This document shows positions 46,647 through 56,023 of a DNA stretch of 64,000 nucleotides, in pieces. A program made the position numbers and the translations under genes. The notes under the pieces were generated by a model. That model searched no databases. It had not been told where the DNA came from and was given only the letters and a program-made list of their open reading frames with translations. Numbering within the stretch: the first letter of the stretch is position 1; each line of letters begins with the position of its first letter. This stretch comes from Phormidium ambiguum IAM M-71 (GTDB lineage Bacteria; Cyanobacteriota; Cyanobacteriia; Cyanobacteriales; Aerosakkonemataceae): NCBI RefSeq assembly GCF_001904725.1, contig NZ_MRCE01000016.1:93205-157204 (forward strand), read 5' to 3'.

Positions 46647-47402
46647 ATGATGCCCCGGATACTCGTCATCGACGATGACTCTGCTATCTCAGAATTAGTC
46701 GCCGTCAATCTGGAAATGGCTGGATATGATGTCAGTCAAGCAGAGGATGGCATCAAAGGTCAGGCGCTTGCTTTGCAAATACAGCCAGACTTGATTTTGC
46801 TAGATCTGATGTTACCCAAAGTAGATGGATTTACGGTTTGTCAACGCCTGCGCCGGGATGAGCGCACCAAGGATATTCCGGTTTTAATGTTGACTGCTTT
46901 GGGTCAAACTCAAGATAAAGTAGAAGGCTTTAATGCTGGAGCAGATGATTATCTCACCAAACCATTTGAAGTAGAAGAAATGCTAGCGCGGGTACGTGCT
47001 TTACTCAGACGTACCGATCGCATTCCTCAAGCAGCCAAACACAGTGAAATACTGAACTATGGGCCTCTGACTCTAGTTCCAGAACGCTTTGAAGCAATCT
47101 GGTTTGGTCAGACTATTAAGCTGACTCACTTAGAGTTTGAGTTACTCCACTGTTTACTACAGCGTCATGGTCAAACTGTGTCTCCTAGCGAAATTCTTAA
47201 GGAAGTCTGGGGATATGACCCAGATGATGATATTGAAACTATTCGAGTTCATATCCGACACTTAAGAACCAAACTAGAGCCAGATCCCCGTCATCCCCGC
47301 TATATCAAAACAGTCTACGGTGCAGGTTACTGCTTAGAGTTACCTAGCCGCGAACAGATAGAAGAAGATCTCGATTCTTCAACAGCTGTGGAACTTGACT
47401 AA
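46647..47402 (+). CDS. rpaA: Response regulator RpaA, OmpR family
   Basis: 251 residues. Receiver domain (about 1-120) with DDDS acidic patch, phosphoacceptor D53 in [12 protein letters not shown], and TKPF; the winged-helix domain follows a [28 protein letters not shown] linker, with [36 protein letters not shown]. The sequence matches cyanobacterial RpaA, master output regulator of the circadian clock (phosphorylated by SasA) and partner of phycobilisome-state control. sasA is not in the window. RpaA is distinguished from RpaB by this receiver and linker. A near-perfect palindrome and a terminator follow. Confidence 0.88.
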   Translation: MMPRILVIDDDSAISELVAVNLEMAGYDVSQAEDGIKGQALALQIQPDLILLDLMLPKVDGFTVCQRLRRDERTKDIPVLMLTALGQTQDKVEGFNAGADDYLTKPFEVEEMLARVRALLRRTDRIPQAAKHSEILNYGPLTLVPERFEAIWFGQTIKLTHLEFELLHCLLQRHGQTVSPSEILKEVWGYDPDDDIETIRVHIRHLRTKLEPDPRHPRYIKTVYGAGYCLELPSREQIEEDLDSSTAVELD

Positions 47403-47450
47403 ATAACACAAGTTACTAGTCAAAATTGATTCGCCTCGATCGTCAGCTTT

Positions 47451-47496
47451 CCTAAAATTAAGGGGAATTTAAATTTAAATTCTCCCTAATTTTAGG
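47451..47496. repeat. 46-bp near-perfect palindrome after rpaA
   Basis: CCTAAAATTAAGGGGAATTT and its partner, 23 bp per arm with two mismatches that form G-T pairs in RNA. No T run follows. Confidence 0.75.
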
Positions 47497-47644
47497 CATA
47501 GCCTTTCCACAAAAAGAAGGATTGAAGACGATCGGCAGCGACCTAAATTTATGACTGGTAACTCTAGTGAAATAGTCCAATTGCTTGTCTTTACTTTCTG
47601 CTCATATTTATGAAAAGTGAGGAAATTGACAAAATAATTCTAAA

Positions 47645-47681
47645 TTGTAGTAGGGCTGTAAACTCTACTACAAATTTTTTT
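47645..47681. terminator. Hairpin terminator between rpaA and the PEP-CTERM gene
   Basis: TTGTAGTAGGG (47645-47655) pairs with CTCTACTACAA (47663-47673), with ATTTTTTTATT after it on the plus strand. It serves rpaA best and may also stop the convergent gene. Confidence 0.75.
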
Positions 47682-47717
47682 ATTGTTCGTTTATACATCT
47701 TATCAGCAGAAAATTTT

Positions 47718-48470
47718 TCATTTAGGGTGGCGAGTTAGCAAATAAACTGATAAAGCGGAAAGCCCGACTATAGCACTAGGTTCAGGAATAGAAACTGGTG
47801 GGGGAGCAAAAGTAATTTTTCCGTATAAAGAAGCTTTAGCAGTACTTCTTTCAGGTGAATTGAATTCGTTCAGTATAGTTTTCCCGCCATCCGTAGAAAA
47901 GCCCATTAATTTTAGTGTATATTCAATCCCTTGATAATTAAAAGAATGATTAGTATTTCCGGCAGTGGTAAACCTTAGTAGATCGCCATCTAAAACTGGA
48001 TTGCCTGTGGCGTTAGGTGTATTGAAGATATTAAATAAAAACTCAAAAGACTCTGTATTATCGAAAGGAAGAGTCAGGGAAAGAGATAAATAAAGCGGGA
48101 AATCTCCATCGAAATTAGTATCAATTAAAGTGCTACCATTGCGGTAAAAAAGCTCACCAAGGTTAAATATACTATTAGTATTAGTGTTAAAATTAATACC
48201 ATTAAATTGGACGAAGTTGTTTAAGCCACCTGTTCCGGGAGTACCCCAAGTCAAACGGTTATTTGTGCCTCCATCCCGACTACTAATATTGATAACTGCG
48301 CTAGGATTACTGATCTTATCAGGCAGACCCCATTCGCCGCTGGCTTTACCTATAAAAGTAATTGCTTGAACGCTTGTTTGTAAACTGAAGAAGAAGTTGG
48401 TTGTTAATAAAATAGGAGATAGTGTATTGATAATTTGTTTGAGTGATATTTTCATAATTGTAGGTATCAA
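47718..48470 (-). CDS. PEP-CTERM sorting-domain protein, exported
   Basis: 250 residues. An N-terminal signal (about 6-38, ending near VQA) and a C-terminal PEP-CTERM anchor: PEPSAIVGLSALSVYLLTRHPK, with the PEP motif, a short hydrophobic helix and a basic end. The middle is a beta-rich secreted domain, N-, T- and G-rich (choice-of-anchor-type), of no known reaction. PEP-CTERM proteins are processed by an exosortase and attached or released at the envelope; the exosortase gene is not here. Confidence 0.8.
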   Translation of the reverse strand: MIPTIMKISLKQIINTLSPILLTTNFFFSLQTSVQAITFIGKASGEWGLPDKISNPSAVINISSRDGGTNNRLTWGTPGTGGLNNFVQFNGINFNTNTNSIFNLGELFYRNGSTLIDTNFDGDFPLYLSLSLTLPFDNTESFEFLFNIFNTPNATGNPVLDGDLLRFTTAGNTNHSFNYQGIEYTLKLMGFSTDGGKTILNEFNSPERSTAKASLYGKITFAPPPVSIPEPSAIVGLSALSVYLLTRHPK

Positions 48471-48698
48471 TAGAATTCTTTTACCAAAATTAGTAAATTT
48501 ATAAGAGAATTGCCAACTATGCTTTTATGTATTTGCCATCTCTTCATTGAATCTTTACTAAAACTTTAATTATTTTTCTTACTCAAATGTGATGTTTCCG
48601 GAAAAATAGTTAGTCTGATTAATTTTCGGATAAAAATCTGTACTATATATGCCAAATTTCTAACACATACCATTAAGTATAAGTATTCTAGTTACTAA

Positions 48699-48791
48699 TA
48701 CCAATTCTCTATGAAGACGTGCTTAATTAACCCCACTCCAAACCCCTCCCCGTAGACGTGGAGGAGCAATGATTAAGAGAGAATTGGTAAT
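48699..48791. repeat. 93-bp MITE-like element
   Basis: TACCAATTCTCT (48699-48710) and AGAGAATTGGTA (48780-48791) are perfect 12-bp inverted ends. Inside lies CCCCACTCCAAACCCCTCCC, of a type common in cyanobacterial repeats. No coding potential. Confidence 0.7.
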
Positions 48792-48886
48792 AACGTAACG
48801 CACCCTACGAATAGAGGTTCTGCGTAAGTTCTGTATAAGTTCTGTAATTCTGACAGTTCTGGGGGGCAAAATGTAGGTTTAATAGA

Positions 48887-48924
48887 AAAAAGGGAAAAGG
48901 ATTTAATTATCCTTTTCCCTTTTT
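48887..48924. terminator. Bidirectional terminator of chlP
   Basis: AAAAAGGGAAAAGGAT (48887-48902) pairs perfectly with ATCCTTTTCCCTTTTT (48909-48924); T runs on both strands. It lies 39 bp past the chlP stop. Confidence 0.85.
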
Positions 48925-48962
48925 GTTTGATCCCTTGTTTGCTTTGAGAAAAGCGAGTTGGT

Positions 48963-50183
48963 TTAAGGTGCTAAAGCGTTACCACGTAGCAAGCTACCAA
49001 TGGTTTTGGCTGTGATTTTTAGCTGTACCAAGGGGTTAGCTGGTACTACTGTTTTGTACAGGTAACTGTCGAAGGTTAGCTTTTGGACATCTAAGTCAGC
49101 ACACATTTCCACGAAGGCTTCGCGGGTGGCATCGGACCGATAAAAGACGGTTTGGAGGATATCCAAAACTTTGTAGGTAAGACCGTATTTTTTGTCCCAA
49201 CGCTTCAGATAGACTTTGAGGTCGTCTTCTGTGGGAATGCGGGTGCCGTTGTTGGAAAATTCGACGATCGCTTCGGCGCACATCCGACCAGACTTGGCGG
49301 CAAAGTAGATTCCTTCACCAGAAGATTTGGTTACGTAACCTGCGGCATCACCGACCAGTGCGACACGACCGACTACGCGACGCGGACGGGGGTGTTCGGG
49401 GATCGGGTGTGCTTCTACTTTGATAATTTTTCCGCCAGCGAGTTTTTTGGCGGCACGTTCGCGGATGCCAGCTTGGAGGTCTTTAATAATTGCTTTGTTG
49501 ACCTTCATGGTGCCTGTACCGACTGCTACGTGGTCGTATTTGGGGAATACCCAGGCGTAGAAGTCGGGGGAGACATCTTTGCCGACGTACATTTCGGCGA
49601 GGTCTTCGTAGTAGTGCATTTTGTCTTCGGGGAGGCGAATGCGTTCTTGGAAGGCGATCGCATAATTGTAATCCCCGGCATCAATAGCTTTGGCGACACG
49701 GGAGTTGGCTCCATCTGCTCCTACAATCATGTCAACTTTTAAGGTTCTCATGATTCCTTCCGCATTGCCGTCAGAGTGATCGGCATAGTGGATGGTGTAG
49801 GGGTCGGTGTTGTTTGTCGGAATATCCAATTTATAAACTGTGCCGTTAATTATGGTGGTTCCTAATTTAGCGGCTCGATCGCGCAGGAAGCTATCTAATA
49901 CTTCCCGACGACACATTCCAATATATTCATCTTGTTTGATTAAATTGATATCAACTTCAATGTTAGAAGGTGAGATCATTTTCATTTTTCTAACTTGGCG
50001 ATCGATGATTTGCGGGGGCAAATCAAACTCTTTCACCATACATAGCGGAATTGCTCCACCGCAAGGCTTAGCGTTGTCTAGCTTGCGCTCAAACAGGTAA
50101 GTTTCAATTCCAGCTTTAGCGAGGACTTCAGCAGTCGAGGAACCTGCTGGGCCACCTCCAACAACAGCAACCCGTAGTGTCAA
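48963..50183 (-). CDS. chlP: Geranylgeranyl diphosphate/geranylgeranyl-chlorophyll reductase
   Basis: 406 residues, full length. FAD-binding VAVVGGGPAGSSTAEVLAKAG at the N-terminus, then ETYLFERKLDNAKPCGGAIPLCMVKEFDLP, GADGANSRVAKAID, and VALVGDAAGYVTKSSGEGIYFAAKSGRMCAEA in the order of plant and cyanobacterial ChlP. It reduces the geranylgeranyl chain to phytyl for chlorophyll a, tocopherol and phylloquinone, at the thylakoid. It is monocistronic and flanked by a strong terminator. Confidence 0.97.
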   Translation of the reverse strand: MTLRVAVVGGGPAGSSTAEVLAKAGIETYLFERKLDNAKPCGGAIPLCMVKEFDLPPQIIDRQVRKMKMISPSNIEVDINLIKQDEYIGMCRREVLDSFLRDRAAKLGTTIINGTVYKLDIPTNNTDPYTIHYADHSDGNAEGIMRTLKVDMIVGADGANSRVAKAIDAGDYNYAIAFQERIRLPEDKMHYYEDLAEMYVGKDVSPDFYAWVFPKYDHVAVGTGTMKVNKAIIKDLQAGIRERAAKKLAGGKIIKVEAHPIPEHPRPRRVVGRVALVGDAAGYVTKSSGEGIYFAAKSGRMCAEAIVEFSNNGTRIPTEDDLKVYLKRWDKKYGLTYKVLDILQTVFYRSDATREAFVEMCADLDVQKLTFDSYLYKTVVPANPLVQLKITAKTIGSLLRGNALAP

Positions 50184-50470
50184 GCTTTTTCTCCCAAATC
50201 TCTTTTACCTACAAGGTGTGATGTTACCATGTACTGCTGGTTTGCCTTAATCCCCTCTACATCTATGTGAATAAATTGCAACAGAGCTTAATATTCTGTT
50301 ATACAACCTGGCTGATTTTTATGAGGTCTATTTCCAGATTGCTACCAAATAGCTGTAAGATAAACTACAGCAAATCTGTCGATAAATGGGAAATTAAAAT
50401 TATAAAGTAATTAATTTAACCGGATCGGTAGTTTAAAGTTTTGAGAAATCGGTACGTCCAGAGGGCATTT

Positions 50471-51487
50471 ATGGGCATTGTTGTAGAAAACGTATCCAAA
50501 CACTATGGCAGTTTTTATGCAGTTGACCAAGTAGACTTAACTATAAAATCTGGTTCTTTGGTGGCTTTATTAGGGCCATCTGGTTCGGGAAAGTCAACTT
50601 TGTTGAGGTTGATTGCGGGTTTAGAAACTCCTGATAGTGGCAGAATTTTCATTACTGGCAAAGATGCTACTGATACGAGCGTGCAGGACAGAAATATCGG
50701 GTTTGTGTTCCAGCACTATGCTTTGTTTAAGCACATGACAGTAAGGCAAAATATTGCTTTTGGTTTGGATATTCGCAAAACGTCCAAGTTGAAAGTTAAA
50801 GGACGGGTAGAAGAACTTTTAGAATTAGTGCAATTGACGGGGTTGGGCGATCGCTATCCTTCGCAATTATCCGGTGGACAAAGGCAAAGAGTTGCCTTAG
50901 CCAGAGCATTAGCTGTAGAACCAAAAGTATTATTACTAGATGAACCTTTCGGCGCTTTGGATGCCAAAGTTAGAAAAGATTTGCGGGCTTGGTTAAGACG
51001 TTTACACGACGAAGTTCACGTTACGACGGTTTTTGTTACCCACGATCAAGAAGAAGCAATGGAAGTAGCTGACGAAATCGTGGTTATGAATAAGGGTAAA
51101 ATCGAGCAAATCGGCACGCCAGCAGAAATTTATGACCATCCAGCGACAGCTTTTGTGATGAGTTTTATTGGCCCCGTCAATGTTTTGCCTAGTACTTCCC
51201 AAATCTTTGAAGGAAATGGTTTCGAGTCTGCACACCCAGAAATGTTTCTCCGCCCTCATGACATTATTGTTCAAAGGGAAGCAAATGGTACTACAGTTGC
51301 GGCTAGAGTCGATCGCTTAATTCATTTGGGTTGGGAAATTCAAGCAGAATTAGTCTTAGACGATGGGCAAGTTTTAATGGCACACCTTTCTAGAGAACGC
51401 TTTGATGAGTTAAAACTAGAACCCCAACAACGAGTTTTTGTTAAACCTAAAGATGCGAGATCTTTTCCGTTATACTATTCAATTTAG
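50471..51487 (+). CDS. cysA: ABC transporter ATPase, CysA (sulfate/thiosulfate) type
   Basis: 338 residues from ATG 50471, set by GAGGGC about seven bases upstream; a TTG at 50441 would add ten. [27 protein letters not shown], Walker [10 protein letters not shown] (35-43), Q-loop [14 protein letters not shown], signature [15 protein letters not shown], Walker [13 protein letters not shown] and TOBE-like C-terminus ([15 protein letters not shown]). The sequence is of the CysA type, but no sulfate-binding protein or CysT/CysW permease is adjacent; the next ABC genes are of the peptide type. Confidence 0.85.
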   Translation: MGIVVENVSKHYGSFYAVDQVDLTIKSGSLVALLGPSGSGKSTLLRLIAGLETPDSGRIFITGKDATDTSVQDRNIGFVFQHYALFKHMTVRQNIAFGLDIRKTSKLKVKGRVEELLELVQLTGLGDRYPSQLSGGQRQRVALARALAVEPKVLLLDEPFGALDAKVRKDLRAWLRRLHDEVHVTTVFVTHDQEEAMEVADEIVVMNKGKIEQIGTPAEIYDHPATAFVMSFIGPVNVLPSTSQIFEGNGFESAHPEMFLRPHDIIVQREANGTTVAARVDRLIHLGWEIQAELVLDDGQVLMAHLSRERFDELKLEPQQRVFVKPKDARSFPLYYSI

Positions 51488-51490
51488 TGT

Positions 51491-51529
51491 AAGAAGGCAG
51501 AAGGCAGAAGGCAGAAGGCAGAAGGAAAG
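51491..51529. repeat. AAGGCAG heptamer tandem repeat
   Basis: About five units of AAGGCAG directly after cysA. The same repeat runs off the right window edge from 63949. Confidence 0.8.
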
Positions 51530-51730
51530 AAGATTTTTACAAAGCTTTTTCTCTTGCTTTTAACTGTTGAATTATTTCTGCCACGCTGCACGAGTAATTC
51601 AGCCGTTCAGTAGTTAGCATTATTTTTTTAGCAAAAAAGGAAAAGGAAGTTTTTGTTTTCTTAATCCTTTTCCCCGAAATCCAAAATTGGGCATTAACTG
51701 ATCGCTGACATCTGAGTTCTTCTGAGGTTA

Positions 51731-53389
51731 ATGGTAGTAATGAAAAAGTTTTCTGTATCTAGTAAACAATTGCTTTCTCTAGCCAAATTTTTGGGTATTT
51801 TTTGTCTGTGTTTTATTTTAGTTATTAGCTGTGGTCGGCGACCTAATGCTGATTCGGGAGGGGGTTCTCCGGCAAGCAATAATAGCGATCGCTTATCTGT
51901 CGGCACAACTTTGAAACCTCGCACTCTCGATCCGGCAGATGCTTACGAATTAGCGGCTAGTAATGTACTTTATAGTTTAGGCGATCGGCTTTATACCTAC
52001 AAATTAGGCACAGATCAATTAATACCAGGACTAGCTACAGCTTTACCAAAAATTAGCCCAGATGGTTTAACTTATGTAATTCCTTTGCGTCAGGGAGTAG
52101 TATTTCATGATGGTACTCCTTTTAATGCCGAAGCGATGGTTTTTTCCTTAGAGCGTTTCATTAAAAACGGGGGAAAACCTTCTAATTTATTAGCAGATGT
52201 TGTGGCATCAGTAACAACTTCAGGGCCTTATGAAGTAACGATTAAATTAAAAAATCCCTTTGCGGCATTTCCCTCGGTTTTAGCTTTTGCCGGAATGTGT
52301 CCAGTTTCTCCCAAAGCTTATCAGATTGGGGAAGGGAAATTTACACCAACCAAGTTTGTTGGAACAGGCCCTTATAAGTTAGTAGAGTTTACTCCAACTT
52401 CAATTCGGTTAGAAGTTTTTGATAAGTACTGGGGAGAAAAACCTGCAAATAAAGGAATTGATTTTCAAGTTCTTACTAGTTCGGCAAATCTTTTTAATAC
52501 TTTCCGCACTGGAACTGTAGATATTGCTTATCAAACTCTCGATCCGGTACAAATTTCTAGTTTGCAGCAAAATGCAAAATCTGGAGGTTGGCAAGTATTG
52601 GAAGCTAAAGGTAATGTAATTAGTTACATGGTATTGAATACGCAACAGAAACCTTTAGATAAAGTAGAAGTCAGACAAGCGATCGCTTCTTTAGTAAATC
52701 GACAATTAATTAACGATCGCATTTTAAAGAAACAGGGAGAACCAGCTTTTAGCATGATTCCCAATACTTTCAATGTTTCCATTCCAGTTTATCAACAACT
52801 TTATGGTGATGGAAATATTGCCAAAGCCAAAGAACTTTTAACCAAGGCAGGATTTTCTAAAGAGAATCCTATGAAGCTAGAAATTTGGCATCCGATCGGT
52901 TCTTCTGTTCGCCAACAAGTTGCAGGTTTGTTGAGAGAATATGCGATACAAGAATTAGATGGAATGGTACAAATTCAACCCCAAGGAGTTGAATCAGCAA
53001 CATTTTTTGCTAACATTCGCAAAGGCATTTATCAAAGCGCATTAGTAGATTGGTATCCCGATTTTTCCGACGCAGATAATTATGTTCAACCTTTCTTAAG
53101 TTGTGCCAAAGGTTCGCCAACTACAGGTTGTCAACAAGGTGCAAGCCAAAGTCAAGGGTCGTTTTATTATAGCGATCGCATGAATAAACTAATTCAACAA
53201 CAACGCAGCGAACAAAACCCAGAAAAGCGCAAACAAATCTTTGCTGAAATTCAAAAACTCATGGCCCAAGATGTGCCATTAATTCCCTTATGGCAAAGCA
53301 AAGATTTTGCTTTCGCCAAACAAGGATTACAAGGAGTGAAATTAGATCCCATCCAACAACTACCATTTTGGGAAATCAAAAAAAGTTAA
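51731..53389 (+). CDS. Peptide/nickel-type ABC transporter substrate-binding lipoprotein
   Basis: 552 residues, SBP family 5. Signal peptide ending in a lipobox VISC near residue 36. The fold is recognisable from LSVGTTLKPRTLDPADAYELAASNVLYSLGDRLYTY, the VTSLR-like loop GLTYVIPLRQGVVFHDGTPFNAEAMVFSLERF, and the C-terminal IPLWQSKDFAF. Binds oligopeptides, opines or metal complexes; ligand not readable. Start ATG 51731 follows GAGG closely; ATG 51740 is an alternative. A permease gene follows after a hairpin. Confidence 0.9.
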   Translation: MVVMKKFSVSSKQLLSLAKFLGIFCLCFILVISCGRRPNADSGGGSPASNNSDRLSVGTTLKPRTLDPADAYELAASNVLYSLGDRLYTYKLGTDQLIPGLATALPKISPDGLTYVIPLRQGVVFHDGTPFNAEAMVFSLERFIKNGGKPSNLLADVVASVTTSGPYEVTIKLKNPFAAFPSVLAFAGMCPVSPKAYQIGEGKFTPTKFVGTGPYKLVEFTPTSIRLEVFDKYWGEKPANKGIDFQVLTSSANLFNTFRTGTVDIAYQTLDPVQISSLQQNAKSGGWQVLEAKGNVISYMVLNTQQKPLDKVEVRQAIASLVNRQLINDRILKKQGEPAFSMIPNTFNVSIPVYQQLYGDGNIAKAKELLTKAGFSKENPMKLEIWHPIGSSVRQQVAGLLREYAIQELDGMVQIQPQGVESATFFANIRKGIYQSALVDWYPDFSDADNYVQPFLSCAKGSPTTGCQQGASQSQGSFYYSDRMNKLIQQQRSEQNPEKRKQIFAEIQKLMAQDVPLIPLWQSKDFAFAKQGLQGVKLDPIQQLPFWEIKKS

Positions 53390-53392
53390 TCT

Positions 53393-53425
53393 AGATCCCC
53401 GACTTCTTGAAGAAGTCGGGGATCT
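53393..53425. terminator. Palindromic hairpin, CCCCGACTTCTT class
   Basis: AGATCCCCGACTTCTT (53393-53408) is mirrored by AAGAAGTCGGGGATCT (53410-53425). It lies between the substrate-binding gene and the permease gene and may reduce permease expression. Confidence 0.6.
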
Positions 53426-53462
53426 AATCAAAAACTAGCAATTTACCTATTAACCATTAATT

Positions 53463-54491
53463 ATGTCTCGCTCCCGTGCCCTACAGTCTTACGTTATAGC
53501 GCGTTTACTCCTCGCTCCTTTGATGCTATGGACGATCGTTACAGTAGTTTTTTTACTACTAAGAGCAACACCCGGAGATCCGGTAGACGTAATCTTAGGA
53601 GGACGTGGCGCACCAGACAGTGTTAAAGAAGAATATCGCCAAAGATTAGGATTAAACGATCCCTTGTGGTTACAATACATTAATTATCTGGGATCTTTGC
53701 TCAGATTTGATTTAGGAACATCTCTCACAAGTCAAGGTCAAGATGTATGGGAAATTATTCAACAACACTTTCCCGCCACTCTTGAATTAGCAACCTTTAG
53801 CATGATAGTCGCACTAATAGTTGGCATTGGTTTTGGCGCTATTTCTGCTTCTAAACCAAATACAATTTTTGATGTTAGCGGCAGATTATTTGGCATCATT
53901 ACTTATGCAATTCCCTTGTTTTGGTTTGGGATGATTTTGCAACTGATTTTTGCCGTCCAATTAGGTTGGTTTCCTCCCAATGGTCGCTTTTCTTTAGCTT
54001 CTTCCCCACCAGAAACAATTACAGGCGTATACACTCTCGATAGTATCCTTAATGGTAATGTCAATCAGCTATTAATTTCGCTTCATTATTTAGCACTTCC
54101 TTGTTTAACTTTAGGATTTTTAATCAGTGGCATTTTTGAACGTATTGTCAGAGTAAATCTGCGTCAAACCCTAAAAGCAGATTATGTCGAAGCTGCTAGA
54201 GCTAGAGGAATTTCTGAAAGTAAAATATTAGTTTCTCATGCTTTAAAAAATGCTTTAATTCCCGTAATTACTGTTTTAGGGTTAACTTTTGCTTCTATGT
54301 TAGGAGGAGCAGTTTTAACAGAAGTTACCTTTTCTTGGCCAGGATTAGGCAGTAGATTATATCAAGCAATTGCTGAGCGTGATTATCCCACAGTTCAAGG
54401 AATTATGGTGTTTTTTGCTGCTATTGTAGTAGCCGCCAGTATTTTAATTGATATTGTCAATGCTTATATAGATCCCCGGATTCGTTATTAA
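53463..54491 (+). CDS. Peptide-type ABC transporter permease (DppB/OppB family)
   Basis: 342 residues with six predicted membrane segments (first at about 13-31). N-terminal PGDPVDVILGGRGAPDSVKEEYRQRLGLNDP is the classic DppB pattern, and the EAA loop is YVEAARARGISESKILVSHALKNALIPVITVLG. It would form half of the membrane channel. The second permease (DppC) and the two ATPases (DppD/DppF) are not in this window. It follows the substrate-binding gene by 73 bp including a hairpin. Confidence 0.93.
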   Translation: MSRSRALQSYVIARLLLAPLMLWTIVTVVFLLLRATPGDPVDVILGGRGAPDSVKEEYRQRLGLNDPLWLQYINYLGSLLRFDLGTSLTSQGQDVWEIIQQHFPATLELATFSMIVALIVGIGFGAISASKPNTIFDVSGRLFGIITYAIPLFWFGMILQLIFAVQLGWFPPNGRFSLASSPPETITGVYTLDSILNGNVNQLLISLHYLALPCLTLGFLISGIFERIVRVNLRQTLKADYVEAARARGISESKILVSHALKNALIPVITVLGLTFASMLGGAVLTEVTFSWPGLGSRLYQAIAERDYPTVQGIMVFFAAIVVAASILIDIVNAYIDPRIRY

Positions 54492-55003
54492 TATCTACTC
54501 AAATTTCTAATCAGAATTAGTCGTATTTTAATTTTTCAGTACGATTTTTTTATTCCTAAAAATTTAGTTAAATGATTATGATTACTTTTGTTTTTAATGA
54601 AAGTAATCATAAAAAATAATCATCTTACTCGAAACCAGTAGCCGGAAAATTTAAATTCGGTCACAAACCATTGTAATACCTAAGTTATTTTACTTAAGTA
54701 AAAACTCGTAAACAATGATTTAGGATACTTATTTTTACTCTTTATTTCATGTCCGGCTAGTCAACCACAATATACCCAATCCAAAACACTGTAGAGTATG
54801 CAACATCTAGAGTGTGGGTGATCAACTGGGTATAATTTTATTGGGAAAATTTAATATTTATTAAGCGAATTTTACATAAATACATAGCCTAAAAAGTAAT
54901 TGAAATTGCTATTTCAGCATAAATACTGAACCTAGATCAATGCTTTGCGTGTTAGTAACAAAATTACGGAGGAATTGAATTAATTTACTCAGGAGATATA
55001 GAC
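54492..55003. other. Spacer with two hairpins
   Basis: ATGATTACTTT (54578-54588) pairs with AAAGTAATCAT (54600-54610), possibly ending the permease transcript. TATACCCA (54771-54778) pairs with TGGGTATA (54827-54834), with an inner ACACT/AGTGT stem. A GGAGATATAGAC precedes the RTX gene ATG. No gene seen. Confidence 0.5.
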
Positions 55004-55828
55004 ATGATAGACATCGATAACAGTATATTTACGCCTGAGATATTCCTGAACCAGGAAAATATTTTTGTAGGTGTTAATGAGCAGATTTTTTTAGAGGCAG
55101 ATTTTGTGACTGATATTATGGCAACTGGTATCCCAGATAGACTGGGCACAGATTCTATGGATATTTTGATTGGTGACGATCAAAACAATAGGCAAATAGA
55201 ACGTATTTTTGGTTTTGCAGGAGATGACGACATCCAAGGAGGAGGGGGTAACGACTATATTGATGGTGGTGATGGAGATGATATTCTCTACGGTGATTTA
55301 ATTGATGGTTCTGCTAGTACAGATAACTTAAATGACACCATTTTTGGTGGTAATGGCGATGATTATCTATCAGGTAATAGTGGGGATGATTATCTAGATG
55401 GAGGAAATGGTAACGATTTTTTGACGGGAGAATCAGGAAATGATGTGTTAAGTGGTGGCGCTGGTAGCGATACTTTTTACTTTGACGTACCTCCGATACC
55501 TGAATTGACTGGTTATGTGTTGGGTTCTCTTGGCATCGACACTATTACTGATTTTACTGCTGGCGAAGATAAAATTTTGTTATCTCAGCGGATGTTCTCT
55601 AATCTTTTGGGAGTAACAGATTTTTCTACTGTTTTTACGACTGTAATTAGTGATTTAGAAGCAGAAACAAGTAATGGTTTAATTGTTTACAATTCTGTAA
55701 ATGGTAGTTTGTTTTATAACCTCAATGGTAGTGAATTAGGGTTTGGCAATGGTGGCCAGTTTGCTGTACTAAGTAGCATTCCAACTATTACAGCTTCAGA
55801 TTTTAAAGTAGAATCAATGAGTGTTTAG
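55004..55828 (+). CDS. RTX (hemolysin-type) calcium-binding protein
   Basis: 274 residues. An unremarkable first ~60 residues, then RTX nonapeptides GGxGxDxxx in tandem: GGGGNDYIDGGDGDDILYG, GGNGDDYLSGNSGDDYLDGGNGNDFLTG, SGNDVLSGGAGSDTFYF, followed by a C-terminal region with DTITDFTAGEDKILL, the usual RTX end. The repeats fold into a calcium-filled beta-roll outside the cell; such proteins leave by type I secretion through a C-terminal signal. No enzymatic domain. GGAG lies about 12 bp before ATG 55004. Confidence 0.88.
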   Translation: MIDIDNSIFTPEIFLNQENIFVGVNEQIFLEADFVTDIMATGIPDRLGTDSMDILIGDDQNNRQIERIFGFAGDDDIQGGGGNDYIDGGDGDDILYGDLIDGSASTDNLNDTIFGGNGDDYLSGNSGDDYLDGGNGNDFLTGESGNDVLSGGAGSDTFYFDVPPIPELTGYVLGSLGIDTITDFTAGEDKILLSQRMFSNLLGVTDFSTVFTTVISDLEAETSNGLIVYNSVNGSLFYNLNGSELGFGNGGQFAVLSSIPTITASDFKVESMSV

Positions 55829-55977
55829 AGAGTAAAATTTTTCGTTTTTTCCTGTCTAATTTTGAATTCAGAGTTGATGTAGGCATCTATGATATTTATT
55901 GTGAGTGTGGGGTTTTCAAGGTTATTTTATATCAGGGCGCGAGGGATAGATGCTTAAAAAAGTCAGGTGCATCAAGG

Positions 55978-56010
55978 AAAAAGATCTGGGTAAAAACCCA
56001 GATCTTTTTT
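55978..56010. terminator. Bidirectional terminator
   Basis: AAAAAGATCTGGGT (55978-55991) pairs with ACCCAGATCTTTTTT (55996-56010) around AAAA; T runs on both strands. It lies between the convergent RTX and TPR genes. Confidence 0.85.
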
Positions 56011-56023
56011 CAGAGTCATATTT

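Larger units (their letters stand above)
47403..47717. other. Spacer with palindrome and terminator
   Basis: Contains a 46-bp palindrome (47451-47496) and a terminator hairpin (47645-47681), each listed. Nothing else seen. Confidence 0.55.
48471..48962. other. Spacer with a MITE-like element and a terminator
   Basis: Holds the 93-bp MITE-like element (48699-48791), a GTAACGCACCCTACG repeat (48797-48811) and the chlP terminator (48887-48924). No gene seen. Confidence 0.6.

Noticed and set aside
49152..49742. 196-codon ORF on the plus strand inside chlP
   Set aside because: Exact antisense shadow of the well-conserved chlP; composition follows from chlP codon use.
50441..50470. TTG start of the cysA frame
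   Set aside because: ATG 50471 has the better ribosome binding site and matches the family start.
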